A DNA stretch of 64,000 nucleotides. Origin: Lytechinus variegatus. Its lineage: Eukaryota > Echinodermata > Echinoidea > Temnopleuroida > Toxopneustidae. The notes under the pieces are model-generated. The model was given only the letters and a program-made list of their open reading frames with translations, did no database searches and was not told the DNA's origin. The DNA is taken from NCBI RefSeq assembly GCF_018143015.1, contig NC_054742.1:59404853-59468852 (forward strand), given 5' to 3'. How positions within the stretch are numbered: position 1 is the first letter of the stretch; each line of letters begins with the position of its first letter. The position numbers and the translations under genes are program-made. This document shows positions 35,401 to 47,200 of this stretch, piece by piece.

Positions 35401-38400
35401 TGATTATGAGTACTTCCTGTATGGTTCAAACCTTAGACCAATTGGCCCTTTTTAAACTCTTTACAAATTGAACCATGTTCTAAGTCTGTGCTGATATGGG
35501 AATACCAAAATGTCAAAACTTTGTTTATGACATATATTCTAATAATAATTTACTCAGGGTAGCCACTTCATCCATTATGAAATGTTCTCCCAGCGAGCCC
35601 TGCATTACACAACATGCTATTGTTGCCTTTTTCCATTCTAATATGCCGAGCGTCTGATAAGAAGGCAGGGGGTCCAATTTTTAAAGTCTTTGGTATGACT
35701 TGGTTGGGGATTGAATGATCGAGGATGAAATTGTTAAAAATTCTTGAACTGCATGAAGATGGGGTGTAGAGGCTGTCTCCTGATAAAATAATGGTAACAA
35801 ATATTTTTATGTTCTTCTTTGTGTGTTAACTACAGTCGAGTCACGTTTGATGATCTGGTGAAGATCACGCCGCCAACTGACGTCATCAGCAAACTTCAGG
35901 TGTCACAGCCCAAGGAGAAGGTGGAACGTACAGCCCTCCTTTCTGTATTCGAGTCCGTGTACAGATTCACTTTGGGTGCTATAGCAGGAGGTAGGATATG
36001 ATTAGGCCCTTTCTAGACCAACTTTACTTTCAAATTGTATATATTTTGAAAGAACTTTTAACTACCCATTTCCAGTTGTGCGTAAATCAACTCTAATATT
36101 GATCTAACTGATCAGGGGATGGGGGTTGAGGGTGTAGGCTAGGAGAGAAGAAAGGAGGTACATATAGTTAATAATACCTACACATAGTTAAACAAAATTA
36201 AATATTAAATTCTCAAACCATCAACATGAACATTCATTTTTAAACTGCGATACAAACCAAAGAGAGAAGAAAAAAAACAAAAGCAGAAGAGGGAGAGAAT
36301 ATAATGTTTAACATTTAATTTGTATACACATGTTTTCAAAATAATGATTTTACTATACCATTGTATTATTTATTAGATACACTCTTGATTGTATTTGTAT
36401 CACCTAACTTTACCGATACTTTATCACATTCTTTAATTTGTATTGACTCAACTTTTAATCTTCTTTTTTTGGTCATATTTGTTAACAATTTAAGATATTT
36501 CTTTTTAAATTTATCATTTCTTTCTTGCAATCATTTGTAGTTAAGCCCTAGCCTCAGGCTGAAAGAAATAATTTCAATAAATGACAATAATATGATTTAG
36601 AACGCACAAAATCCACTCTGCAGAGTACACCAGGGGAGTGTTTCATGAAAGGACTTGTCGGACGTTTTATCCGACAAGTCTCCTTTTATCCGACAGTTAC
36701 CGTAGGAACAGTGCCTCTCAGCCAATCAAAATCATGGAAAGATGTCAGATCTCACAACTTGTCGGATGAAAATATTGATGAAACGCTCCCCAGGTGGCAT
36801 GAAAGAAGAAGATAGAGAGAGAGAGAGAGAGAGAAAGGAATAAAGAAGTATGAATAAAGACTATCATTAAAACAAAATGTTGGTATTTTGTCTTTGTCCA
36901 CCAGCCACTGGAGCGACGGCAGTATATCCCATTGATTTGGTCAAGACTAGAATGCAGAACCAGAGGAGTGGTCAGATGGTCGGTGAACTCATGTACAAGA
37001 ACAGCTTTGATTGCTTCAAGAAGGTCATTAGGCATGAAGGCCTCTTTGGTCTCTACAGAGGTGAGGGTCAATAGTCACAGGTCAATAGGTCAGGGGTCTA
37101 GGGTTGCTGACTTTGATTGTTTAGGGAGAATTTCTTGAAAGGACTTGTTAGCGTGTTATCCAACAAGTCCTGTTTTATCCCACAGTTACCACAGTAACAG
37201 TGCTTCTCAGTAAATCAGAATCAAGGAATGTTGTCAGATCTGACACCCTGTCGGACAGAAATGTTGATGAAGTGCTCCCCTGATATCAGGAATTCATTGA
37301 TCATATTCATAACCAGTGGTGGACCGTGACCCGGAGGAGACAATGATTGGAGGGGCACTGTATTGTTTGTGAACGTTGCTGTGCCCCTCCAATGCTTTGT
37401 CTCCTCCGGGATTCGGTCCACCTCTGTTCATAACTTTCTCAAATCACAATACCATACAATTCTGTTGTTAGAGATATTACTTAGATTTGTATGGAAGATC
37501 ATAGCCTCTATTTGAATTGTAAATTTAACATTTACCAAGCACATACCACGCATTTTCCAAGTAACAGCTGTTAAAACCTTGTATTTTGAAATAAAAGAAA
37601 ATGAGGGCAGCATGGAAGAACATTTATTTTACAAATAGTGGCACATTCATATTATTTGAAAACAGTCTCCTATTTCCTGGGGAAAACCCCCTTCTAGGCA
37701 AAAGAAGATTGCCACTTGAGTCATAAATAAAAAAAATCCCCTTTTTTGAGCTGCCCTAAGATCTTTTTTTTTTTTGAAATGCAAGGTTTGAACAGCCCAG
37801 TGAGTAACATAATGCAATTTACGTATATTTGATACCATTGAGATTTTTAGCCATTATTTTTAGCCACTATAGCCATTATGCAGCGACCTGTATATTGTGT
37901 AACTTCTGAAGGTTTTTTTGGCGAAGAAGAATAGTGTAGTAGGATTCACGGTACACTATTATCTTTCTTGGGCAAGTGTTGGTCCTGAAAAGGACCACCC
38001 AATATCGACGCTTCGACAAGTGTGTTCTTCTAAAAAGAATTCTTCGGAAGACAACAAGAACACTCTTGTCAAAACGTCGAGATGGGGTGGTCCTTTTCAG
38101 GACCAACACTTGCCCAAGAAAGATACATGGTGTCCCGTGAAACCTACTACACTGCCCTGTATACTTAATCTAAATGTTGAAAGTCACTGCAATAATTGGC
38201 ATTTCCCTGGCCTTGGAACAGGATAATAAATGTGTAATGGGACAGGATAATAATCAACTGAGCTCAAAAGATTTGATAATACCACAGGTATTCTCAAGAG
38301 ATGTCTGGTGTCAGAAAATAAAGTTCTTGCACATAGGAGAGTAGGAGAGTTTCATGAAAAAAAAAGTAGGCAACTTTCACCGACTATTTTGCTCTGAGCC

Positions 38401-41400
38401 TATCAGATACAAGGGTTTGGTGACCTTTAAAAATTGTGAAAATTGCTTTATGTAAAATGAAATGCTCCCCATGCAAGCTGAAGATGGACTGCTCTCAATA
38501 AAAATGTGCATTTAATTAAACAAACCTCTCAACCATTTTGGAAGGAAGATTCTGGACTTAAACCATTCATAGCTCGTGCTAAGATATGATTGTCCTATTC
38601 TTTTCAATTATTTTTACTGTTCACTCCTCTGGGAAAAGGCAATATCCTTCTTTATTTTCGAGCAAAACCATCCCTATTTTTTTCAATCAAGTAGGTTAGG
38701 AGGTCTGATTAAGTGGTTTATAACAGTGGGTCACCATGAATTGAAAATAAATCATTGCTGCTTAATTTCAGGTCTTCCTCCCCAGCTGATAGGAGTAGCA
38801 CCAGAGAAAGCTATCAAGCTAACTATGAATGACTTTATGAGAGACAAAGTAAGGAGAAAGGATGGCACATATCCATTCTGGGGAGAAATGCTCGCAGGAG
38901 GATGCGTAAGTATTACCTTATCAGGGTTCCCACTGTCATGGAAAATCCTGGAAAAATTTGTGGTCATTGAAAGTCAGGGAATTTGGAAAATTTGTGAAAA
39001 GTCATGGAATTGCATTTACCTCTTGGCTATGGCAGCTTTCCAGTTTGTCATGTCTTGCAACTCTCGTACTCTGTGATCATACTCTGCTATTTTAATTGGT
39101 GTTCATGATTTCCATTTTTCCCAGTTTTGTGACATCCCTAATTTTACATAACTCCCGGGATGTCATGGTAAGTGATGGAAAGCAACAATTTAATCATGGA
39201 AAAGTCATGGAATTCTGTTTTCCAATTTCTGTGTGAACCCTGCTTATATAAAGCATTGTGCTAGTGTTGTGTATAAAAAGATGGAAGCTTCAACCATTAT
39301 ATTTTGATGGACTATTGTGTCACAGTGGGTTTTTAGTCATCACTCTTAGGCTTCCATATAAGGTCATTCCTTGTTCCATAATGTATTGTTTCTTTACTTC
39401 CATTTACACTTTGACCTTTGACATTTCGTTGTCTAGTGGGTCACAGTATTTCTCCACTATTCTTAAAAAAAGAAGATTTTAAAAAAAGTTTTCCAATGTG
39501 GGTAGACTTCAATGCGAGATCATTATCAGTTCCAGAATGTATTCTTTTTAACTGTCATCTACACTCACTTTTTACACTCTGACCTTTGATATTTGACCTT
39601 TTTTACTTTTGACAGGCTGGTGGGTCACAGGTTATGTTCACCAATCCCTTGGAGATTGTTAAGATTAGGCTTCAAGTAGCTGGCGAGATTCAGACAGGTC
39701 CCAGGGTATCGGCCATCACTGTTCTGAAAGACCTTGGTCTTTTGGGACTCTATAAGGTATGATAGTTTTACCATCAAACTTCAATGAGAATAATAATGAT
39801 GTTATTGACTTTATGTGACATCATAATCACCCTCTCTTAGAGAGAGTTGTCAGAGATGCGCAAATAGTGTAAGTGCAAAGGTCCTATAATGATTGTTTGA
39901 TTATCATTCAGATAGTAGTTTTATTTAAAGGAGTATATGTTTTGAGCACATTTTTTTGTTCAATTTGTTGATCTAAATAGCGCAGTATGTATGAGTCTAT
40001 TCATAGGCCTTATGTACTCAACTAAACTTTGTATACAATGCATATTGTTGGTTCGGCTGGAGCTGGGCCGCCATTACAGACACCACAGCGTTCCAGGAAT
40101 AAGTCCTGCCAGGTACCCATTTACTTCACCTACTTAAAAATGAAAGGGATAGAAGAACAAGTAAAATGAATTCGAGTGCCTCATGATAATAGGTATGAAT
40201 ACTTATGAATATGAATCTCTTTCTTTCCTGTCAGGGATCAAAAGCATGCTTCTTACGTGACATCCCATTCTCTGCGATCTACTTCCCATGTTATGCTCAT
40301 CTAAAAAAATACTTTGCTGACAAAGACGGTCATAACTCGCCAGGTTCACTGCTTGTTGCTGCTACAATTGCTGGTAAGCTACAAATACTTTTTGCATCCA
40401 AATTTTAAGTGCCATGTTTGTACTCTCTTCACTGAAAATTTATCATTTTATCATAATTAACCTGCCTTGTATGTTTTATGACTTTGTTTTAATCCTGTAA
40501 ATCTTTTGTGAATATTGTGATTTTTTATGATTTATCTTAATACATACTTTAAAATATGTTTTAAAAAATTTGAGTGCCATGAGTAAATAGGGCTCTTATG
40601 GTTCCCTTTCTTAAGGTAATAGGCCTACAAGTCACAATGATACTTAGGTATAATATAAATAGGCATTTATTGAGGAAAATATGAAAAAGAAGTCCACTAC
40701 ATTAGATCCTTGTATGCTGATCCATGATGTTTTGTTAAGCAAAAACAAAACATGGGACTACACTAAAAGTTCAGTACAGTCCCATATACATGTATGCCCT
40801 TTTGTGTTCTTGATATGCAACATGTCACCCGTAATCATTTGAATTTGATTTTTCAGGTGCCCCTGCTGCATACTCTGTGACGCCAGCCGACGTGATCAAG
40901 ACGAGACTGCAGGTGGTAGCCAGAGGAGGCCAGACCACCTATACAGGAGTGATAGATTGTGCAAGGAAGATCTACAGTCAAGAGGGTTTCAGGGCATTCT
41001 GGAAAGGAGGACCAGGTAAGAAGCAGTGCGGTGTAGCGGTCGTGACTCGTATCTTGTAATCCCATCGAGGTCTATCGTCCTGTTAAGATGTCAATCCACA
41101 GTTTGCCCCTCCCCGCCCAGATGATGAACGAGTATCCGGTAGGATGCGAATGCTGGAGTATGTAGTCTACCTTGCAATTGGGTTTGGTAACCTTTTTGGA
41201 ATGCTCCCCAGGGAGAGGAAAAAGTCAGGATATGATGACCCGGGTGATCTACGAATTCTCTCGAGATGTTGTTGTGATGTATTGAGGGTTATACAAAAGT
41301 GGAGTATTATTATTACAAATGTTTCACAAAATAATAAGCTCTGTAAGGTCCCTTGACAAAAGTCACAGGGCTTTCCCAGTTCCCTCCCAATATTGGTTTG

Positions 41401-42852
41401 TCCATGAACAGATTAGAGGATTGGAAGAGGAAAAGTGGCTCAGACGTTATATTGGGTATTCAATGGGGGGGGGGGGTTATAGTTAGACATGGGTTCTCAG
41501 CTGATTCTCAGCCAATCAAAGTCAAGAAAAATTGTCAGATCTGACTTGTCAGATGAGAAATGTTGATGTAACTCTCTCCATTTGTTTTCATAGTTGAACT
41601 CAAATAGAATGCTTTTATCTCACTTTTAAACTTACAAATGTGATTTTTCCTCATTGCTTTTCAGCTCGTATCTTCCGTTCATCACCACAGTTTGGTGTCA
41701 CCCTGCTCACATATGAACTTCTACAGAGAGCTCTACCATTGGACTTTGGAGGAAGGTAAGCATTTATTCTGGGTTTTACTGGTCCTTGGAAAACCTCAAA
41801 AGTCCTGGAATTTAAAAATGTGCTTCCCTCCAAAAGTATCTCTGCTTTAATGGTATATTTTTAACCCAAATGGTAATATATATACATACATTTCAAAGGG
41901 TTCAGGGAAGTCATGGAATTTTAATTTATTGCTTTTTATGTGCAGAAAAGTCATGGTTTTCTTTTTGTTGAAAACATGAAAAGTCATGGATTATCAAATT
42001 ATGGACGAGTGAATAAATGGAGATGTTTCAACCTTTTTCTTTTGGTGGTGTCTTTCATTCGTAACATTTGCTGACTGATGTAAATGAATGTGTATAGCGT
42101 GATATGAATGTTAACTGAGAAAAGCATTTGGGTATGTGTATACGAAATACGTGGGTATGTGTGTATGTGTGTGCAATGCTCTTTCTTGGGCCACCAGAAA
42201 TTAAAATCGGGCAACCATTACTGGGAAATGTGAAGTTTTGGCGGCCCTGATCACATAAAGTCCCCTTCAGCATGTGATTTATGTATTTAAACTGGAGCAA
42301 CACAAAAAGGCTTGTTTTTCATTTTGTTTTGTTTCACTGCCTGATCATTCAGGCATATGCAACTGAAAGGTAAACTAACCATTGAGTCAAACCAATATTA
42401 AAAACATATATATTCACATTTCCATGAATCATTATGTCCAGCAGTTACAAAGTCTATTCAATATCAGTGACACATCCAGCGGGGGGGGGGGGGGGGGGGG
42501 GGGGGCTGTGCTTCTGTATTTGAGAATCACTCATTTAACATAGTATACAAGCGAATGAAGTTGAATCTAAAAAAATTGTTATCTGGGCCATCTCTATTTT
42601 GACATCATGGATCTGCCACTGAATATATTGTGCAATTTCATAACTAATATTTGCATTACTGTTTGTTTATTGCTTTGTAGCCGACCGGAGGGATCCCAAG
42701 TGAAGGAATCACATCATCCCGCTGATCTACCCCCAGTCAATCCCGAACACATCGGTGGTATGCAACTAGCTGTAGCAACCTTCTCTGGTGTCGAGACAAA
42801 GTTTGGTCTCTTCCTACCGAAATTCAGAAACCTCCAGTCACAAGCAACCTAA
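26435..42852 (+). CDS. SLC25A12/13: Calcium-regulated mitochondrial aspartate/glutamate carrier (Aralar/citrin type)
   Basis: Firm exons: 26986-27042, 27699-27841, 29192-29307, 29722-29861, 30715-30861, 31279-31417, 32159-32252, 35836-35990, 36905-37060, 38772-38905, 39616-39756, 40235-40373, 40857-41015, 41665-41755, 42681-42852, plus a proposed start exon 26435-26485. All phases agree; total 677 residues (human paralogues 675-678). The protein exchanges mitochondrial aspartate for cytosolic glutamate plus a proton at the inner membrane and feeds the malate-aspartate shuttle. Seen: an N-terminal EF-hand domain with calcium loop D79-E90 (DQTKDGLISFIE) and a second complete loop D113-E124 ([12 protein letters not shown]); then three carrier repeats with PIDLVK (356-361), PLEIVK (455-460) and PADVIK (547-552); then a C-terminal helix FGLFLPKF. 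The stop is TAA at 42850-42852. The sequence does not decide which vertebrate paralogue is closer. Confidence 0.95.
28479..28953. repeat. Foldback repeat with GGGTTCCCAGC ends
   Basis: GGGTTCCCAGCC at the left and GCTGGGAACCCT at the right are inverted. Inside, ATCAGGGAAA-type motifs occur many times near both ends. It lies in a carrier intron and resembles the element at 38923-39242. Confidence 0.7.
29437..29577. repeat. Foldback MITE, CAGCAGCCAAT family, best-preserved copy
   Basis: The left arm TTTCATAAAGGACTTGC and right arm GCAAGTCCTTTATGAAA pair exactly. ACTACCATGGTAAC and GTTACCATGATAGT flank GGCTCAGCAGCCAATC. 141 bp, in a carrier intron. Confidence 0.85.
32277..32774. repeat. Foldback repeat with AAAGG..ATGAAACCTTTG ends
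   Basis: The left TTTAAAGG..GAAACCTTTG and right CAAAGGTTTCATTCCCCTTTAAA ends are inverted. Arms continue through AAGTGGGCTTGTGTGGAAAG. The length is 498 bp, beginning about 24 bp after the carrier exon 32159-32252. Confidence 0.8.
33651..33764. repeat. Diverged 55-bp tandem pair
   Basis: Both copies run TCCATAGA, ACATCA.GATG, ACATTTCAA and TAT.ACTTTTT-type blocks with scattered differences. Confidence 0.65.
36631..36793. repeat. Foldback MITE, GGGGAGTGTTTCATGAAAGG family, copy 1
   Basis: CAGGGGAGTGTTTCATGAAA pairs with the inverted right end ATGAAACGCTCCCC. Inner arms GACTTGTCGGA and ACAACTTGTCGGATG pair, with TCAGCCAATCAAAATC in the centre. It lies 111 bp before carrier exon 36905-37060. 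Confidence 0.85.
37123..37280. repeat. Foldback MITE, same family, copy 2
   Basis: It has the same order of blocks and the same orientation as 36631-36793 (TTGAAAGGACTTGTTAGCG, CCAACAAGTCCTGTTTTATC, GTTGTCAGATCTGACA, AGTGCTCCCC). It lies 62 bp after carrier exon 36905-37060. Confidence 0.8.
37931..38153. repeat. Inverted repeat whose arms carry histone-type 3'-end signals
   Basis: The two arms, about 100 bp each, pair from AGTGTAGTAGGATTCACGG to the inverted CCGTGAAACCTACTACACT, with the centre near AGAATTCTTCGGAAG. Each arm, read outward, carries GGTCCTTTTCAGGACC (plus strand 38089-38104; minus strand 37996-37981). This fits the replication-dependent histone stem-loop consensus GGYYYTTTTCARRRCC. 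Ten nt later comes CAAGAAAGA (38115-38123; minus 37970-37962), the sea urchin histone downstream element that pairs with U7 snRNA. No histone coding sequence is present. The element lies in a carrier intron. Confidence 0.85.
38344..38470. repeat. Degraded GGGGAG.GTTTCATGAAA-family MITE
   Basis: GAGAGTTTCATGAAAAAA at the left and AAATGCTCCCC at the right, with GCCTATCAGATACAAGG in the middle, match the layout of copies at 36631 and 37123 at low identity. Confidence 0.5.
38923..39242. repeat. AGGGTTCCCAC/GTCATGGAA repeat
   Basis: The ends AGGGTTCCCACTGTCATGG and TGTGTGAACCCTG are inverted. AAAGTCATGGAATT recurs inside. It begins 18 bp after the donor of carrier exon 38772-38905. A degraded relative is at about 41775-42000. 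Confidence 0.75.
40050..40125. repeat. Fragment of an echinoid short interspersed repeat
   Basis: CAGCGTTCCAGGAATAAGTC followed by CTGCCAGGTACCCATTTAC matches a very common sea urchin repeat as I remember it. No ends are visible. Confidence 0.45.
41465..41580. repeat. Poly-G run and partial GTCAGATCTGAC-type MITE
   Basis: A run of 12 G is followed by TCTCAGCCAATCAAAGTC, TTGTCAGATCTGAC and GATGTAACTCTCTCC, the right half of the family seen at 36631. Confidence 0.6.
42481..42505 (+). repeat. 25-base poly-G tract
   Basis: An uninterrupted run of 25 G lies in the last carrier intron, about 175 bp before the final exon. The length is likely to be polymorphic and hard to sequence. Confidence 0.9.
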
Positions 42853-43317
42853 GAGAACCTATAGCTATAGGAATATTCTTTTATTTTAACTTAAACCCAG
42901 CATAAAGCTGGTTATATAATACTTTTTAAAAAAGTATGACATGAATATGACATGATGCAAGTTTGTTTCCTTTCGGTAAAAAGGCATGAAGGTTGGCCGT
43001 TCACGTGCGTGTTGTATGAGAATAGAGTATATACTATATATTGATCTTTTATATACAAAGTACACCTTAAAAAGGGGTTTATACCGGAGATAAATGCTTT
43101 TATAGTCAATTGTTATGAAAAAAAGATGAATTCATTCTAGTCATAGAATACATGATGTTAAAGCAGTCTATGATGAAGTTCATGAAAAATTAAAATGACG
43201 CCAATGAAAGAAGAAACATCTTTCGTTAACTTTTATGCAGAATATTCAAACTGAATTGGAGATAATGCAAGGCAAGTTAATCATAAAAATTACAAGCTAT
43301 TGCTCTACATTAATGCC

Positions 43318-43492
43318 GGGGTGATGTTTCATAAAGCTGCTTGTAGAGTTACAAACAATTTTACGCACTACTTAACCTGTTTTTATCTGCTTAGACAGCT
43401 ATTTAGGGGATATGTCATTGTGCACAAGGAAGGGTCACAAGTTGTTTGTAAAGTCATTCATAACTCACGGATAGCTTTAAGAAATGACCACT
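43318..43492. repeat. GGTGGGTGTTTCAT-family MITE
   Basis: GGGGTGATGTTTCATAAAGC and the inverted AAGTCATTCATAACTC..ATAGCTTTAAGAAATGACC enclose TTACGCACTA and ACAAGTTGTTTGTAAAG blocks. It abuts a second, different MITE at 43490. Confidence 0.7.
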
Positions 43493-43628
43493 TGGGCCCT
43501 GTAACACAAAGGTAAGCGATTAATCGTACGCTTGATTTTCACGATTGATTGCGTATTGTAGTCTATGCAATCAATTGTTGAAAAATGTTCTACGATCATT
43601 GCTAAGCTTTGTGTTACAGGCCCCAGGT
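43490..43628. repeat. GGGCCxTGTAACACAAAG-family MITE
   Basis: GGGCCCTGTAACACAAAGG and CTTTGTGTTACAGGCCCC are inverted ends. GCGATTAATCGTACG and TACGATCATTGC continue the arms. Same family as 6522-6664. Confidence 0.85.
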
Positions 43629-43854
43629 CTTAGTTGGCCTAGGGTGACCTTGCAGAGCCTGTGACATATCACATCTTCCATATTTTACAATCTGTCTTGA
43701 GATACAATCTCTGACCTCTTCTGTGCTGGTGCAGCCCCGCCCCCTATTCTGTGATTTCTTTGATTCCCTTCCACCATCCTCACCCTTCAAATTTTGTTAA
43801 GTGGGGAAATGTCAGATGTGTTGAAAATTTTCAAAATTTGTAAACCTATAGGCA

Positions 43855-43860
43855 AATAAA
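43855..43860 (+). terminator. Candidate carrier polyadenylation signal
   Basis: This AATAAA lies about 1 kb past the carrier stop codon. An ATTAAA at 43187-43192 is an earlier alternative. The UTR would contain the MITEs at 43318-43628 if the later site is used. Confidence 0.25.
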
Positions 43861-44095
43861 CCAAGAATAGATGGCATCACATGATCATCGAAGGGACAAT
43901 TTAGGGAGGTCTGGTTGCGATCATCTTACTGTGATCGTACAGAGATAACAAAGACATTGTTTGACTTTTGCACAAAATTTGTAGAAATTTTGGGCAACAT
44001 TTACATTTTTTTTTCATAGATGTCATGTTAAGGAGACCGTATGATATGGCACAATTCTTGGTGGAGCCTCGGTATGGCCTACCCAAATATGGGGG

Positions 44096-44238
44096 GGGAG
44101 GCATTTCATGAAAGTTGACTTACTAAATTGTCAGTGCTGACAATTTCAGTGAAATCCTTTGTTGTAATTGGCCAAGAAGCACTGGCCCTGCCTGTTGCTG
44201 TGGTACTGTCGGAGCAAACATCATGAAACAGTCCCTTG
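44096..44238. repeat. TTTCATGAAA-ended foldback MITE
   Basis: GGCATTTCATGAAAGTTGAC and CATCATGAAACAGTCCC are inverted ends. TTGTAATTGGCCAAGAAGC lies in the centre. Distantly like 36631. Confidence 0.6.
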
Positions 44239-47200
44239 GTCCGCGAATGAACTCGCAAGGTGCTGTAGATAATGTGACACTAGTGCAACAACAAAAAAAC
44301 AGAAGTAAGTTGTTAACCATGCGATATCTGCGGCCAAACCTCACGTGAGGATGACCAGTAGATCCATACTACCATACTAGGACTCTTGGACAATACAGGG
44401 CATATTGCATGGGATTGAAGTTCTTCATGGTGATGAGTTTGTTGGTAGTATAAATAAGAATGTCAAACTGACATTGTGAATGTATGCAGTTATTTTATTT
44501 TTGAGAAACATGTCAAATACATGTCTGTGTTTTAAATAATTGTTTGATTTGAAGGCTACCAGTTGAGACTTATCCAATTGTATTTAGGAAAAAGTCCATG
44601 AAATATTAGAGATTGATTTACGTTTTAAGTCATTAATGTCAAGAGTTGTTTAAGGTTATATAAACTTCTCTAAAACTGCAGTGTATAATTAAAAATTTAT
44701 TTTAGAATAGGCTTGTATTCATCACTTTTTCAGCATTAGTCACAGAGCAGCAAGGATAGTCTGACTATTTGAGCTACAAAGTTTCCCAACTGTTTTACTC
44801 CCTGAAGAACATGACTTTGAGAGTCCTGCAAGGCTGGTCGTATTCTTTGGTTTTCCTTTGGGGTTTTTTCTCCTACATCCTCCACTCCTATGCTTCTATA
44901 TATGTCTTCATTGAGTTGAGATATATCTCCCTCTGTGAAGTCAGTAGGATTAAATTCTCGACTCGATAAAGCAATTTTCAATGATAATGCATATATTCCA
45001 GGTGGGTAATCAGTATATACTTTTGATTAATTTGATGTGTGCCAATCTATGCAACTGTAATGAGGGATATGTGGTGTAGTCTTGCCATGTTATTGTCTGA
45101 ATTAGATCCATTTGCTCTCAGGACACAGAGCAATTTGTCAATCATTTTTTTTGTGAATGGTTTGGGCGTTGCGGTTGTAGTATCATTTCCTATTTGACAA
45201 AATGATTTAGTTTGAATACATAATACACAGATAATTTCTGTTCTGCTTAGAAAGGGCTTAAAGAGCTTTCCATTGTCATAATGGCCATATTTCACTTTTA
45301 ACTGACAATAAAGTGAGTTTGAGGGCAGAGTTGCAGCCTCAATAATTCTCATTTGTTTCTTCTGTAACTCATCATATTTCTGATATAATTATTCAATTAA
45401 TTTCATTTTTTTATGTATTTTTGTGTTTTATTATATTATAATGATTATTTTTCTAATTCTAATAATTTGTTAGCAAATTCATTATTATCACATTTAAAAA
45501 TTATTTTGTGGATTATTATGATAATGATGGTTATTATTTTATTATTTACACTATTATGATTATTATAGTTTGGGGTATTTGTAAAAATGAAATATTCAAT
45601 CACCTTTTTCATTATTCTTTGAAGTTGTATTAAGGCTGTCATACTTGGTGGAAAATATTATGATTTCTGAACAGTGGGATATCCATTTGTAGTTAAATGA
45701 TGCGTACTTTTCATCTCTTTGTAAATGAAATTTGAATTGATTTTCGATTAGGGAGTCATGGTTCATCCTTAATTTGAAAGTGCCATCTTGTAAATCATGT
45801 TGAAATTCAATTGATGAAAAATTAATTATAAAACAATGCCGGTGTATGTTTGATATGAGCTTGGGGCTTGATTTGATTAATTGTATTGAATTAATGCATA
45901 AAGTGCTTGCGTGTAGATATATATCAAATTCTATATTTTATTAAAAACTAAGGTCACAAAATCGCTCCTTTTCCTTATTTTTGTAATGATTTATTTATCC
46001 AATTTTGGGTTATTGGTGTTAAGATTTTAAACATTTTTCATTGGTCAGCACTTTTGTAGAAATGCTTATAAATAATATCTAATGACCAATGGTGGCGGTA
46101 GACTAAAGATTACATGACAAACATGTTAACCAGTGCTTGCTTTCAAGGTTCCATGACACTTGCTCAGCGACAACTGCTGTGAAGGAAAATCTGCACAATA
46201 AGCCAAACATAAAATTTAATCTCCAACACTAAGTAAACCCTGATCCTTAATATTATTCTGAACAAAATATACTAAATTTTAACGCTATGCCCCCTGAGAT
46301 TTGAATACAGAGAAAATGTTGTGTCACCGCTTTGAATTTAATTTTCCATCAATGTTGTATTCAAGTTATTGTCACTGTAATATTCCTCAACTTCATATAT
46401 TTTTCCTTTTATTTTTTTTCTGATAGCATCTTGAAGACTTGAAAATCATCACTATAACAATAATAATGACTGGGATTGAATAGTTGCCCCTCTTGTACAG
46501 ACATATTGAAAATTATATCAAGTTGCATATTGATGTAACTGAGTTAATATCAATGTTATATTTATGCATGCGTCCCTTCATTCATTGCATATTGATTCGT
46601 AGTATGCAAAACACCTTGAATCTCTATTTGTGCCATTGAAATTAATTTGTTAGCGGAAAGTCTCCTAACTTGATCCTCTTGTAGTATCTAATTGATTTTT
46701 ATTTAACGTTGTGGTTATAGGTATTACTTACTCTTCTATCTAATAAGCATTTATGTAACACCTTTGTCCCCTATCCTCTTGTTGGACACAAATCATTGGA
46801 ATGTGACATTACTAAGAACTATTCTAGTACACTTCTTATGTTCACTTCTTCCATTTTATATCCATGTAATATGATGAAAAGACAGTGAATGAACATTGCA
46901 TTCCAACAATGATTTATTTAAATAATTTTGCTGATTAAAGTCAACTCTTTGGAACATCAGAAAGCTCTTCGTCATAGGAACAACAAAAAAATCAACTTTG
47001 TATCCATGTTTTCATGTTTTCCACAATCTGGTCTCAAACTTGCTTTGACTGAAGGGAATATTTGAATTTGGCAAGGTTGCTTTAATTGAAACTTTATCTG
47101 TAGTTTGCACCAGAGAGACTGTACTGTGTGTAGTAATATGTTAAAGTGTGCTTGGTCTACAGACTGGATCTTTCAGAAGTTAGTTTGATGGCTTTTTGAG

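Larger units (their letters stand above)
32253..35835 (+). other. Carrier intron of 3.6 kb
   Basis: This is the longest intron inside the firm part of the carrier gene. Besides the foldback repeat and a small tandem duplication it is AT-rich DNA in which I see no coding or structural signal. Confidence 0.7.

Noticed and set aside
37918-38226. 102-codon plus-strand frame
   Set aside because: It is the translation of the inverted repeat at 37931-38153; the pairing explains the sequence.
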